A stretch of DNA of 9,666 bases from Alphaproteobacteria bacterium (GTDB lineage: Bacteria > Pseudomonadota > Alphaproteobacteria > Rhizobiales > Devosiaceae). The notes under the pieces are model-generated. The model was not told where the DNA came from, ran no database searches, and saw nothing but the letters and a program-made list of their open reading frames with translations. The translations under genes were made by a program, and so were the position numbers. Shown here piece after piece: positions 1 through 7,052 of the stretch (position 1 is its first letter; each line of letters starts with the position of its first letter). The stretch is from positions 1 through 9,666 of the forward strand of contig JAJRRJ010000009.1 in assembly GCA_024279575.1 (NCBI GenBank), in the 5' to 3' direction.

Positions 1-32
1 GCACTGTTTTTCATAACGAAGGTCTAACTCCA

Positions 33-569
33 TTGCCGGATAAAACAAGTATAACAGGAACAGAACGGTTTTTTGAACAAACCGAAATTGTCGTCTCCAA
101 AACCGACTTAAAAGGGCGCATCACATATGCCAATGATGTATTTCAAAAGATCAGTGGATTTAAGGAAGCCGAACTACTTGGGCAGCCCCACTCGATAATC
201 CGTCATCCCCAAATGCCCCGCTGTGTATTCAAGTTACTTTGGGACACACTGGCCAATGGTCATGAAATATTTGCCTATGTGATCAATCGCTGCAAAAATG
301 GAGATCATTATTGGGTGTATGCCAATGTTAGCGCAAGTCGAGATAATAATGGCTCTATTATATCCTATCATTCCTCCCGAACTGTGCCGGACAGGGGGAT
401 CATTAACGACGCCATTATTCCTCTGTATGCGTCTTTGCTTGCAGAAGAAAAGCGCCATGCCAACGCCAAGGCAGGTATGAAAGCTTCCTTTGAGATGGTG
501 CTTGATCTTCTGGCGCAGAAAAATATGCAATATGATGAATTCCTGTTTCCTCTTAACAGGGCGGCGTAA
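33..569 (+). CDS. Stand-alone Aer-like PAS domain sensor protein
   Basis: This is a small soluble protein (178 aa) with one PAS domain (about residues 18-120) and a helical tail (120-178). It has no membrane segment, HAMP, kinase, cyclase or chemoreceptor signalling domain, so it probably signals through a partner. The domain resembles the FAD-binding PAS of the aerotaxis receptor Aer. Seen here are TDLKGRITYAN (24-34), GQPHSIIRHP (50-59), W70 and NRCKNGDHYWV (85-95); N34, R57, H58, W70 and N85 sit at the same numbers as in E. coli Aer as I recall it. The HPDMP motif of Aer reads HPQMP here (Q60). The PLYASL stretch after the domain also resembles Aer. Redox or oxygen sensing is inferred. The start is TTG, with GAAGG ten bases upstream, but the frame is open to the window edge, so the true start could lie further left. 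Confidence 0.85.
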   Translation: MPDKTSITGTERFFEQTEIVVSKTDLKGRITYANDVFQKISGFKEAELLGQPHSIIRHPQMPRCVFKLLWDTLANGHEIFAYVINRCKNGDHYWVYANVSASRDNNGSIISYHSSRTVPDRGIINDAIIPLYASLLAEEKRHANAKAGMKASFEMVLDLLAQKNMQYDEFLFPLNRAA

Positions 570-627
570 AAACACGACTGTGTTGAAACTTTCACAATTC
601 CCTAGCGCCGAACAGGGAAACACGACT
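555..627 (+). repeat. Imperfect direct repeat between the PAS gene and polA
   Basis: AACAGGG (555-561) and AAACACGACT (570-579) recur in the same order at 611-617 and 618-627. In the first copy they are separated by 8 bases that include the PAS stop codon; in the second they are adjacent. The second copy looks like a duplicate with an 8-bp deletion, or the first like one with an insertion. No function is evident. Confidence 0.5.
598..619 (+). other. Short perfect inverted repeat upstream of polA
   Basis: TTCCCT (598-603) pairs with AGGGAA (614-619) across a 10-base loop, about 50 bases before the polA start. No T run follows, so it is not a convincing intrinsic terminator. It may be a weak hairpin or a coincidence. 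I found no convincing -35/-10 pair for polA between 570 and 668. Confidence 0.3.
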
Positions 628-668
628 AATCTGACAAAAACCAAGTTTCGTTCTGATCGGATTAGTCC

Positions 669-3578
669 ATGCACCTGTTGCTCGTTGACGGCTCAACATT
701 CATTTTTCGCGCCTACCATGCGCTGCCCCCTCTCCCCCGCAAGTCCGACGGTTTGCCCATTGGGGCAGTTTCGGGGTTTTGCAACATGCTGTTCAAGCTG
801 ATTGATGACCTCAAGGGAGATGATACGCCTACCCATATTGCTGTTATCTTTGATCATTCGGGTAAAACATTCCGCAATGATTTTTTCCCTGAATATAAGG
901 CGCACCGCCCCCCCGCCCCTGAGGATCTGATGCCCCAATTTCCTCTGACCCGAGCCGCCACCCGTGCCTTTTCAATTCTGTCTATCGAACAGCCCGGCTT
1001 TGAAGCTGATGACCTGATTGCCACCTATGCGCGCATGGCGGAAAAATCCGGCGGGCGCGCCACCATTGTTTCCAGCGACAAGGATCTGATGCAGCTGGTG
1101 GACACCAAAGGCAAGGTGCGCATGTTTGACACCATGAAAAACCATTGGATCGGGCCCGATGAGGTTTTTGAAAAATTCGGCGTAACACCGGACAAAGTGA
1201 TAGAAGTTCAATCTTTGGCGGGCGACAGCGTGGACAATGTGCCAGGTGTGCCCGGCATCGGCATAAAAACCGCTGCACTTTTAATTAATGAGTATGGGGA
1301 CCTGGAACAATTGCTGGCCCGGGCTGGCGAGATCAAGCAAAACAAGCGACGGGAAAACCTGATCGAGTTTGCTGAACAAGCCCGGATTTCCCACCGCCTG
1401 GTGACCTTGAAAACTGATGTGCCGGTAGCACATTCGCTGGATGAATTGGAACGCCAGCCCTTAACCCCTTCCATTTTATTGCCGTTCTTAAAGGCTATGG
1501 AACTTACTACCTTTACGCGTCGCATGGCTGTGCATCTGGATGCAGACCTTGATGCTTTTGAGGCGGCCCCGGACTTTGCGGCAGATGCGTCTGCCAATAA
1601 ATCAGATACAGATATTTCAGATGATGGGGAAGCTGATGGCGCCGGTAAAAACACCCCCGCCTCCCACACCAATGCTGAGCTGAAGCGGATAAGGTCTATT
1701 CCTGTCACGCATGAGAATTACGAAATTATACGTGATCCTGCAGCCCTTGAAAAATGGGTTCAAGCCATCATTGCCAAGGGGCATGTGGCAATCGATACCG
1801 AAACCACAGGACTGGATAATCAGAGGGCAGATCTGGTGGGCATATGCCTGGCGGTTGAGCCAGGTGAGGCCTGTTATATTCCCCTGGCCCATGTGGCGGG
1901 ACAGGATGATATGTTTGGCGGCGGGCGTGTTGAGGGACAGATGAAATTACAAACGGCGATTGATATGCTCAAGCCCGTTCTAAGCGACCCTGCGATTCTA
2001 AAAATCCTGCAAAATGCCAAATATGATATGGGCATTCTTTCTCGCTACGGTATTGATTTAACGTCCATCGACGACACAATGTTGATGTCTTATGCCTCCG
2101 ACGGGGCACGGGGAAACGGTATGGATGCCCTCTCGGAGCGCTGGCTGGAACACACGCCCATCAAGTTTTCCGACCTGGCAGGAAGCGGCAAAAAGCAACT
2201 GACCTTTGATCAGCTTGATATCATTGAGGCGGGCAAATATGCGGCGGAAGATGCCGATATTACGCTGCGTCTTTGGCACATCCTTAAAAGTCACCTTGTA
2301 TCGCAAAAATCTGTTACTGTTTATCAGACGCTTGACAGAAAGCTGGTGCCGGTTCTGGCGCGCATGGAGGCGCGCGGCATTGTTGTTGACCGGCAAATTC
2401 TGGCGCGCCTTTCAGGAGATTTTGCCCAGCGTGCCGCTGCGCTGGAAGCAGAGGCCCATGACCTCACGCAAACAAAATTTAATCTTGGCTCCCCCAAACA
2501 ATTAGGGGAAATCCTGTTTGACACTCTGGGCCTTGAGGGGGGAAAAAAGACCAAAACCGGGGCATGGGCCACTGGTGCGGGTGTGCTTGAAGGCATTGTT
2601 GCAAAAGGGGCGGGGGATGATGAGAAAAGCCAGAAGAGCTTTGCTCTGGCAAATACCATTTTGGAATGGAGGGGATTATCCAAGCTCAAATCCACATATT
2701 CCGACGCCCTGCCCACCTACATAAATCCCCGCACAGGCCGGGTGCACACCTCCTATCATCAAGCTTCGGTGCTAACCGGCCGCCTGGCCTCATCCGCCCC
2801 CAATTTGCAAAACATTCCCATCAGAACCGAGGACGGGCGAAAAATACGCACCGCCTTTGTGGCTGAAAAGGGCATGAAGCTTATATCTGCCGATTATTCA
2901 CAAATCGAGTTGCGCGTTCTGGCCCATATTGCTGATATTGGGACACTTAAATCCGCCTTTGCCAGGGGACTTGATATCCATGCCATGACAGCCAGTGAAA
3001 TGTTCAATGTTCCCATTGAAGGCATGGACCCCATGATCCGCCGTCAGGCCAAGGCGATCAATTTCGGCATTATCTATGGTATTTCAGCCTTTGGACTGGC
3101 CAACCAACTGGGCATATCACGCACTGAAGCGGGGGAATATATAAAAGCCTATTTTGAAAAATTCCCCGGCATCAAAGACTATATGGAGGCGCAAAAATCA
3201 CTGGTAAAAGAGCAGGGCTATGTTGAGGGCATATTTGGCCGCAAAATCAAGTTTCATAACGCGGACAGTAAAAACCCTCAAGAACGGGCCTTTGTAGAAC
3301 GCGCCGCCATCAATGCGCCCATTCAGGGCTCAGCCGCTGATATTATCCGGCGGGCGATGATTTTTATGGAACCCGCACTGGCGGCAAAAAATATCCATGC
3401 GGATATGTTGTTGCAGGTGCATGACGAACTGATTTTTGAAGCGCCTGAGGAGGAGGTGGAAAAGGCCATTGCAGCCATAAGTGAGGTAATGGTCAGGGCC
3501 GCAGAACCGGCGTTAAAACTATCGGTTCCCCTGCAGGTGGACGCCCATGCGGCGGATAACTGGGATGAGGCGCATTAG
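669..3578 (+). CDS. polA: DNA polymerase I, three-domain, proofreading-competent
   Basis: The product (969 aa) fills gaps, removes RNA primers and does repair synthesis. The N-terminal 5'-3' exonuclease (about 1-290) shows VDGS (6-9), EADD (112-115), SSDKD (135-139) and the helix-hairpin-helix part GDSVDNVPGVPG (185-196). An acidic, Ser/Ala/Asp-rich linker follows (about 300-340). The 3'-5' exonuclease keeps all catalytic residues: D376 and E378 (DTE), D453 (NAKYD), and Y524 and D528 (YAAED). The polymerase has motif A DYSQIELR (D742, E747), motif B RRQAKAINFGIIYG (R791, K795, F799, Y803) and motif C QVHDE (D919, E920). F799 matches the Phe that disfavours dideoxynucleotides in E. coli Pol I. 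It ends in the usual NWDEAH. A TAG at 663-665 leaves ATG 669 as the first possible start; no clear Shine-Dalgarno precedes it. An IS remnant begins directly after the stop. Confidence 0.98.
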   Translation: MHLLLVDGSTFIFRAYHALPPLPRKSDGLPIGAVSGFCNMLFKLIDDLKGDDTPTHIAVIFDHSGKTFRNDFFPEYKAHRPPAPEDLMPQFPLTRAATRAFSILSIEQPGFEADDLIATYARMAEKSGGRATIVSSDKDLMQLVDTKGKVRMFDTMKNHWIGPDEVFEKFGVTPDKVIEVQSLAGDSVDNVPGVPGIGIKTAALLINEYGDLEQLLARAGEIKQNKRRENLIEFAEQARISHRLVTLKTDVPVAHSLDELERQPLTPSILLPFLKAMELTTFTRRMAVHLDADLDAFEAAPDFAADASANKSDTDISDDGEADGAGKNTPASHTNAELKRIRSIPVTHENYEIIRDPAALEKWVQAIIAKGHVAIDTETTGLDNQRADLVGICLAVEPGEACYIPLAHVAGQDDMFGGGRVEGQMKLQTAIDMLKPVLSDPAILKILQNAKYDMGILSRYGIDLTSIDDTMLMSYASDGARGNGMDALSERWLEHTPIKFSDLAGSGKKQLTFDQLDIIEAGKYAAEDADITLRLWHILKSHLVSQKSVTVYQTLDRKLVPVLARMEARGIVVDRQILARLSGDFAQRAAALEAEAHDLTQTKFNLGSPKQLGEILFDTLGLEGGKKTKTGAWATGAGVLEGIVAKGAGDDEKSQKSFALANTILEWRGLSKLKSTYSDALPTYINPRTGRVHTSYHQASVLTGRLASSAPNLQNIPIRTEDGRKIRTAFVAEKGMKLISADYSQIELRVLAHIADIGTLKSAFARGLDIHAMTASEMFNVPIEGMDPMIRRQAKAINFGIIYGISAFGLANQLGISRTEAGEYIKAYFEKFPGIKDYMEAQKSLVKEQGYVEGIFGRKIKFHNADSKNPQERAFVERAAINAPIQGSAADIIRRAMIFMEPALAAKNIHADMLLQVHDELIFEAPEEEVEKAIAAISEVMVRAAEPALKLSVPLQVDAHAADNWDEAH

Positions 3579-3652
3579 GCTCAGGACCTATTAATTTTGA
3601 GGATTTCCTTATGGCGTAATTTCTGATTCAACGCTGATAGGAGGACCTGCCT

Positions 3653-4020
3653 ATGTCGGATCATTATTGGCTTTGAGAAGCGCAACTCAACCGGATAAAG
3701 CCTTATTTTCCACGTCCACATGGAGTGCCTAGGGTGGATGACAGGCGTGTCCTCAGCGGGATCATTCATGTACTGAAGCAAGGGCTTCAGTGGCGGGATG
3801 CACCTGCCCCCGATACGGGCCTCATAAAACCCTCTACAATCGCTTCATACGGTGGAACAGATTGGGTGTTTTCGACAAGATATTCAAGACCTTATCGTCT
3901 CAAGACATACCCAAACAAATATAAATAGATGCAACCCACCTCAAGGCACACCAGACCGCCTCCAGCCTCTTAAAAAAGGGGGTGTTCCCCGAGACATTGG
4001 CCGCACGAAAGGCGGGCAAC
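3653..4020 (+). pseudogene. IS5-family transposase, N-terminal remnant with stops and frame changes
   Basis: Across three frames the translation follows the IS427-group transposase. It runs MSDHYWL, then PYFPRPHGVPRVDDRRVLSG, then WRDAP, then YGPHKTLYNRFIRW, then IDATHLKAHQTASSLLKKG, then GVPRDIGRTKGG. Damage seen: a TGA at codon 8 (3674-3676); a net +2 (or -1) change near 3806-3816, just before the YGPHKT segment; and a TAA at 3922-3924 shortly before IDAT. The last frame switch coincides with A AAA AAG (3972-3978), the kind of slippery site that IS427-group elements use for -1 frameshifting, so it is probably ancestral and not damage. The first catalytic Asp of the DDE triad (in IDAT, codon 3928-3930) is present. 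The rest of the catalytic domain is missing. Several short reading frames here are pieces of this gene. Confidence 0.85.
3972..3978 (+). other. Relic -1 frameshift slippery site in the transposase
   Basis: The heptamer A AAA AAG lies in phase with the upstream frame (TTA AAA AAG GGG). Shifting back one base gives KKGGVPRDIGRTKGG, which matches conserved transposase sequence. The unshifted frame gives a non-matching tail and stops at 4036-4038. This fits the two-ORF organisation with programmed frameshifting known for IS427-group elements. Confidence 0.6.
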
Positions 4021-4021
4021 A

Positions 4022-4443
4022 TTTACACTCGCGCCTGAGATATCTGATCATATCGCGCGCCATTCACCAGATACCCTGCTTTGTGCGGCAGGCGAAATAG
4101 ACGACGGACGGGGCCTTGTTGCAGCCTTGATGCTTGGAGCGGACGGTGTTCTTGTCGGCTCTCGCTTTTGAGCATCGCAAGAAGCGCGCGTACTAAAGAA
4201 CGATTTCGCGGAAAAATAGCAGAAAAATAGCACGAAAATATCGCAAGTCTCAAAGACAATATAGACGAAGAATCTATAAAATGGCGTGAAGCGTTAGCCT
4301 CTGGGGATAACAAAATAGCTAACGCCTTTGTGGGTGAAGTAACGGGCTTAATCAACACCGTTGAACCAGCGGCCGATATCCTGGAGCGCATGATTGAGAC
4401 AGCGTATCGACAATTACGCAGTGCTGAAAATTTTCTAAGTTGA
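4022..4443 (+). pseudogene. Nitronate monooxygenase (2-nitropropane dioxygenase family), C-terminal remnant
   Basis: Enzymes of this FMN-dependent family oxidise alkyl nitronates. Only the 3' part remains. From 4022 the frame gives FTLAPEISDHIARHSPDT, then AAGEIDDGRGLVAALMLGAD, GVLVGSRF, a TGA (4169-4171) where the family has Trp, then ASQEARVLKNDFAEK and a TAG (4217-4219), again at an expected Trp. After an 11-bp tandem duplication the frame changes and continues HENIASLKDNIDEESIKWRE, then ASGDNKIANAFVGEVTGLIN, then VEPAADILERM, ending at TGA 4441-4443. DGRG and GADGVLVGSRF are the FMN phosphate-binding region. From memory of the family, a few dozen residues are missing between SQEA and RVLKND, suggesting an internal in-frame deletion. 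The N-terminal half or more was removed at the junction with the IS remnant. It is clearly non-functional. Confidence 0.78.
4211..4232 (+). repeat. 11-bp tandem duplication causing a frameshift
   Basis: GAAAAATAGCA occurs twice back to back (4211-4221 and 4222-4232). Removing one copy joins the two nitronate monooxygenase reading frames exactly (frame starting at 4022 with frame ending at 4443). A +11 change is therefore the whole cause of this frameshift. Confidence 0.9.
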
Positions 4444-4480
4444 CGTCCAATTCATTAGTTTGGTTCTGAACTTTTACAAA

Positions 4481-5449
4481 TTAGTTCGCACTTACGAGCA
4501 TTGTCGCGAGTTCATAATCAAGTACAAGGTGGGTGACCAGGCCGCCCTTTAAAGCGGCTTTTACCGCTTCCAATTTGAACATACCAGAAGCAACCAATAC
4601 TCGTTTTTTCGTATTTTTCAGCTCTGGAACTTCAATTGAAATCAATCGGTCGTTCAAACTAATATCAACCTGTTCACCATTGCTATCGATAAAGCGCGAG
4701 CAGACAATCCCGACGGCCCCCTTTAATCGAGCTTCATTCATATCGGCCCGATCTGCAATTTCCGCATCAACCAGGTGTGTGGTGTTAGAGCAATCGCCAA
4801 CCGAAAACAGTACAACGTCCAATGTACTTAACCGCTCCAGTTGCGCTTTGATTGTGGGTTCGTTTTTTAACGTTTGTGTCAGCTCAGCGCTCGACAGAAT
4901 TGCCGGTGCATGAAGGGTGAAATATTCGGCGCCAATTCGGTTGGCAATTTTTATTGAACAGCCTTCGGCACTGGGAAGGCGGGTGGAATACATTGCACCA
5001 ATTATTTGGCTGACCGTTGTGTTTTTTATCTCGGAATGGGGGAGTTGGTCGGCGATTTGTTTTATCGTTTCGCCCCAGGCGATACCAATATGATCCCCGG
5101 GCTGTACGATATCCAAAAAAGCCATAGCCCCGGTATAGGCAGTTAGGGTAAGTGCATTGTTGTTTTTTGCAAACCTGGCAATATAGACATCAGTGAGGTT
5201 GAATTTTTTTCGTAAGTCTCGTGACAAAGAAGAAGATGCCAGCGCCTGACCGTTGATGTGAATATCAACCACTCCACGTTCGCGCCCTTCGCGCAAATAG
5301 TTCACCACCGAGGCGCGCGAAACACCTATGCGTTTGGAAATTTCGTTTTGAGTTAAGCCCTCACCATAATAGAGCAGGGCAACATTTGCCAAAATATGGC
5401 TGTTTCGTGAACTGTTTTGCATCGAACGATTATTCCAGTTTGGTTGCAT
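4481..5449 (-). CDS. SorC-family sugar-sensing transcriptional regulator
   Basis: This is a DNA-binding regulator (322 aa from the first ATG) with an N-terminal helix-turn-helix (about 20-60; LTQNEISKRIGVSRASVVNY at 32-51). A SorC-type effector domain with the fold that binds phosphorylated sugars follows. Family marks seen are GRERGVVDI (55-63), GIAWGETI (122-129), and near residue 245 GAVGIVCSRF followed by D-x-x-G. It is the last gene of the operon and probably controls it in response to a phosphorylated intermediate (inference). The start is uncertain. ATG 5449 overlaps the kinase gene by 20 bases, with GAAGG directly abutting it, which is too close for a normal ribosome binding site. ATG at 5422 (M10) lies 7 bases after the kinase stop and leaves the helix-turn-helix whole. 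I see no terminator hairpin downstream (4444-4480). Confidence 0.88.
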   Translation of the reverse strand: MQPNWNNRSMQNSSRNSHILANVALLYYGEGLTQNEISKRIGVSRASVVNYLREGRERGVVDIHINGQALASSSLSRDLRKKFNLTDVYIARFAKNNNALTLTAYTGAMAFLDIVQPGDHIGIAWGETIKQIADQLPHSEIKNTTVSQIIGAMYSTRLPSAEGCSIKIANRIGAEYFTLHAPAILSSAELTQTLKNEPTIKAQLERLSTLDVVLFSVGDCSNTTHLVDAEIADRADMNEARLKGAVGIVCSRFIDSNGEQVDISLNDRLISIEVPELKNTKKRVLVASGMFKLEAVKAALKGGLVTHLVLDYELATMLVSAN

Positions 5450-6374
5450 CCTTCATAAACGCTAACGTTGAAGCAAGGTCAATAACCCCCGCATCTGATC
5501 CCAATCCGGTTGCAACAAGCGCTGAGACTGCCGTAGCCAACTCGCAGGAATGCCTGAGATCGTATCCCATGGCAAGTCCGGCAACAAATCCGCCGCAATA
5601 ACTGTCACCACACCCGGTTGTGTCTGATATGGTGACCTTAAGAGCCGAAATTGAGAATTTTTCATCGTGCGATTTTATGAAGGAGCCATTTTCTCCCCAT
5701 TTAAAAATGCAGGTTTTTGCGCCTAATCCGAGGAAAAAATCGGCAATCTCACTTGGGTTTGTTAATCCGGATATAAATTCAACCTCTTCCATTGATGGCA
5801 TGAAATAATCTACAAAGGGCAATAGTTCTTTGAGCAATCGCAGCGTGTTTTCATTTGGGGCGATCAAGTCAAAACTTGTGGTAAGCCCCTTGGATTTTGC
5901 ATGGGCCAAAAGTTTTGCGCTTTGCCCAAGATCCATGGCGTTGAGCAATCCGGTGCCCCCGTGATGTAAGAAACGGGCGTCGCATGCCGCGTCAAAATCC
6001 TTCTCTTCGACGAACAAATAATCCGATGCCCCGCGCGCATGTAAGGCCGGGCGTTCCCCATTGGGACGGATGGGTAAAATGGTTGCTGAAGTTTGTGCTT
6101 TGTCGGTACGTTGCACAAGAGTGCAATCAATGTTCATGCGTTCATATTGATCTACAATAAAATCGCCTTTTTCATCTTTACCAAGACAGGCAACAGTTGC
6201 GGTTTTTATACCCATTTTAGCGGCATTCATCACAGCACCTGCTGCTGTCCCTGCCGGGTTCATGCGAATTTCTTCGATGAATTCAACCCCACCGCCGCCC
6301 GGGATTTTTGAAACAGGGCGCCCGGCAATATCAAGAATGGTCAAGCCAACAAACATGGCATCAAACTTTGGCAT
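5430..6374 (-). CDS. PfkB/ribokinase-family carbohydrate kinase
   Basis: This ATP-dependent sugar kinase (314 aa) is of usual family length. The N-terminal substrate-binding region has the glycine-rich stretch NPAGTAAGAVMNAAKMG (39-55). The C-terminal signature is DTTGCGDSYCGGF (251-263), which forms the anion hole, with D257 as catalytic base. Cys replaces the commoner Ala of GAGD, a known variation. VACLGKDEKGD (61-71) is also typical. The start is well supported: GGAG lies 8 bases upstream and joins the aldolase stop codon (TAAGGAG), so the two genes are tightly coupled with a 12-nt gap. The substrate is unknown. Having a second, unrelated kinase in the operon suggests that two different phosphorylations are needed, or that one kinase acts on an alternative substrate. 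It is not specific enough to name as ribokinase, fructokinase or KDG kinase. Confidence 0.88.
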   Translation of the reverse strand: MPKFDAMFVGLTILDIAGRPVSKIPGGGGVEFIEEIRMNPAGTAAGAVMNAAKMGIKTATVACLGKDEKGDFIVDQYERMNIDCTLVQRTDKAQTSATILPIRPNGERPALHARGASDYLFVEEKDFDAACDARFLHHGGTGLLNAMDLGQSAKLLAHAKSKGLTTSFDLIAPNENTLRLLKELLPFVDYFMPSMEEVEFISGLTNPSEIADFFLGLGAKTCIFKWGENGSFIKSHDEKFSISALKVTISDTTGCGDSYCGGFVAGLAMGYDLRHSCELATAVSALVATGLGSDAGVIDLASTLAFMKDATKLE

Positions 6375-6386
6375 TGAGCAGGCTCC

Positions 6387-7052
6387 TTAAGCGTTAATTT
6401 TTTTGTCGCCGGACTGGCCATAGTTTTTCTTGAACCAGTTTGCACATCGTTCTATTTCCTCAGGCGGCAGCTCTTCAACCGGACCGTGTAACATGGCAAT
6501 ATGCGTGGTTTTTGCCGCCTCTTCAATATACATGGCAAGGCTGGTGGCGTGGGTCGCAGATGTTCCCATAGTGAACAGTCCATGGGCCTTAATCAATGCC
6601 GACATTCCACCCTGCGCAGCCTCAATAATGGCTTGAGCTGTATCCACTTCTCCTGGTGTTGCGTATCGAGAACATGGGACATCGCGACCCAGCATATGAG
6701 TAATCGGCGTTAAAATCGCCGGAATACGCTCCCCGCGTGCGGCAAAGCTGGTGGCATAAGGGGAATGGGTGTGGGTAATGCCAAATACATCGGAGCGTTC
6801 CCGATAGATATAAAGATGAATACCGGTATCGACCGAAGGTTTCATTTTACCTTCAATGACATTGCCTTTTAAATCCACCACAACCATTGTGTCGGGTGTG
6901 AGTTTGGCAAATTTCAAACCACTGGGTTTAATCACCACATAACCAGAATCAGGGTCCCGGCCTGAAACATTGCCCCCGGAGCCAACAACCAATCCGTTTA
7001 AGGCAAGCTCGTGATTTTGCTCACATACTTCTTCTTTGAGGGTTTCAAGCAT
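6387..7052 (-). CDS. AraD-like class II aldolase/epimerase
   Basis: This zinc-dependent enzyme (221 aa) belongs to the class II aldolase/adducin family, whose members cleave or 4-epimerise sugar phosphates. Overall it reads most like L-ribulose-5-phosphate 4-epimerase: it starts MLETLKEEV, has GGNVSGRD (26-33) and KPSG (42-45), and ends in NYGQ near the C terminus. The zinc histidines are H94 and H96 (HTHSPYA) and H157 (KAHG). D75 in KPSVDTGIH sits at the general acid/base position (Asp in AraD, Glu in FucA). Departures: Val74 replaces the second Ser of the PSS motif, and H119 (ITHML) falls where AraD has catalytic Asp120. The true reaction is therefore open. ATG 7052 is preferred over the upstream ATG 7088: it has AGAAGGGG six bases upstream and overlaps the dehydrogenase stop by 8 nt (ATGCTTGA). 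Confidence 0.87.
   Translation of the reverse strand: MLETLKEEVCEQNHELALNGLVVGSGGNVSGRDPDSGYVVIKPSGLKFAKLTPDTMVVVDLKGNVIEGKMKPSVDTGIHLYIYRERSDVFGITHTHSPYATSFAARGERIPAILTPITHMLGRDVPCSRYATPGEVDTAQAIIEAAQGGMSALIKAHGLFTMGTSATHATSLAMYIEEAAKTTHIAMLHGPVEELPPEEIERCANWFKKNYGQSGDKKINA

Larger units (their letters stand above)
3579..4020 (+). mobile_element. Truncated IS5-family (IS427-like) insertion sequence, left part only
   Basis: This stretch holds the left end and first third of an IS5-family element. The transposase reads in the same direction as polA and has its own ribosome binding site, AGGAGG (3639-3644), 8 bases before ATG 3653. The left terminus is probably the GCTCAGGACC stretch beginning within a few bases of the polA stop codon, but no right-hand inverted repeat survives to prove it. 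The right two-thirds of the element is gone: transposase similarity ends near 4017-4020, where sequence resembling nitronate monooxygenase begins. No target-site duplication can be assigned. The element cannot move by itself. Confidence 0.75.

Noticed and set aside
598..619. Hairpin as an intrinsic terminator of the PAS gene.
   Set aside because: The stem is only six pairs and no T run follows.
1208..1708. Long open frame antisense to polA (166 codons).
   Set aside because: It lies wholly opposite conserved polA coding sequence, has no recognisable domain and no ribosome binding site; it is a shadow frame.
669..3578. Loss of proofreading in DNA polymerase I, as seen in some bacteria.
   Set aside because: All 3'-5' exonuclease residues (D376, E378, D453, Y524, D528) are present.
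3725..4100. Two overlapping plus-strand frames that could be read as small hypothetical genes.
   Set aside because: Read together across frames they reproduce transposase blocks (VDDRRVLSG, IGRTKGG), so they are fragments of one decayed gene.
3674..4219. Possible recoding of TGA (as Trp or selenocysteine), because stops fall at expected Trp codons in the remnants.
   Set aside because: The remnants also contain TAA and TAG stops and frameshifts, the first TGA is not at a Trp position, and polA and the operon genes use TGG for Trp with no internal TGA.
4023..4391. Minus-strand frame of 122 codons in the pseudogene region.
   Set aside because: It is antisense to the nitronate monooxygenase remnant, whose plus-strand translation matches the family; no domain or start signal supports the antisense frame.
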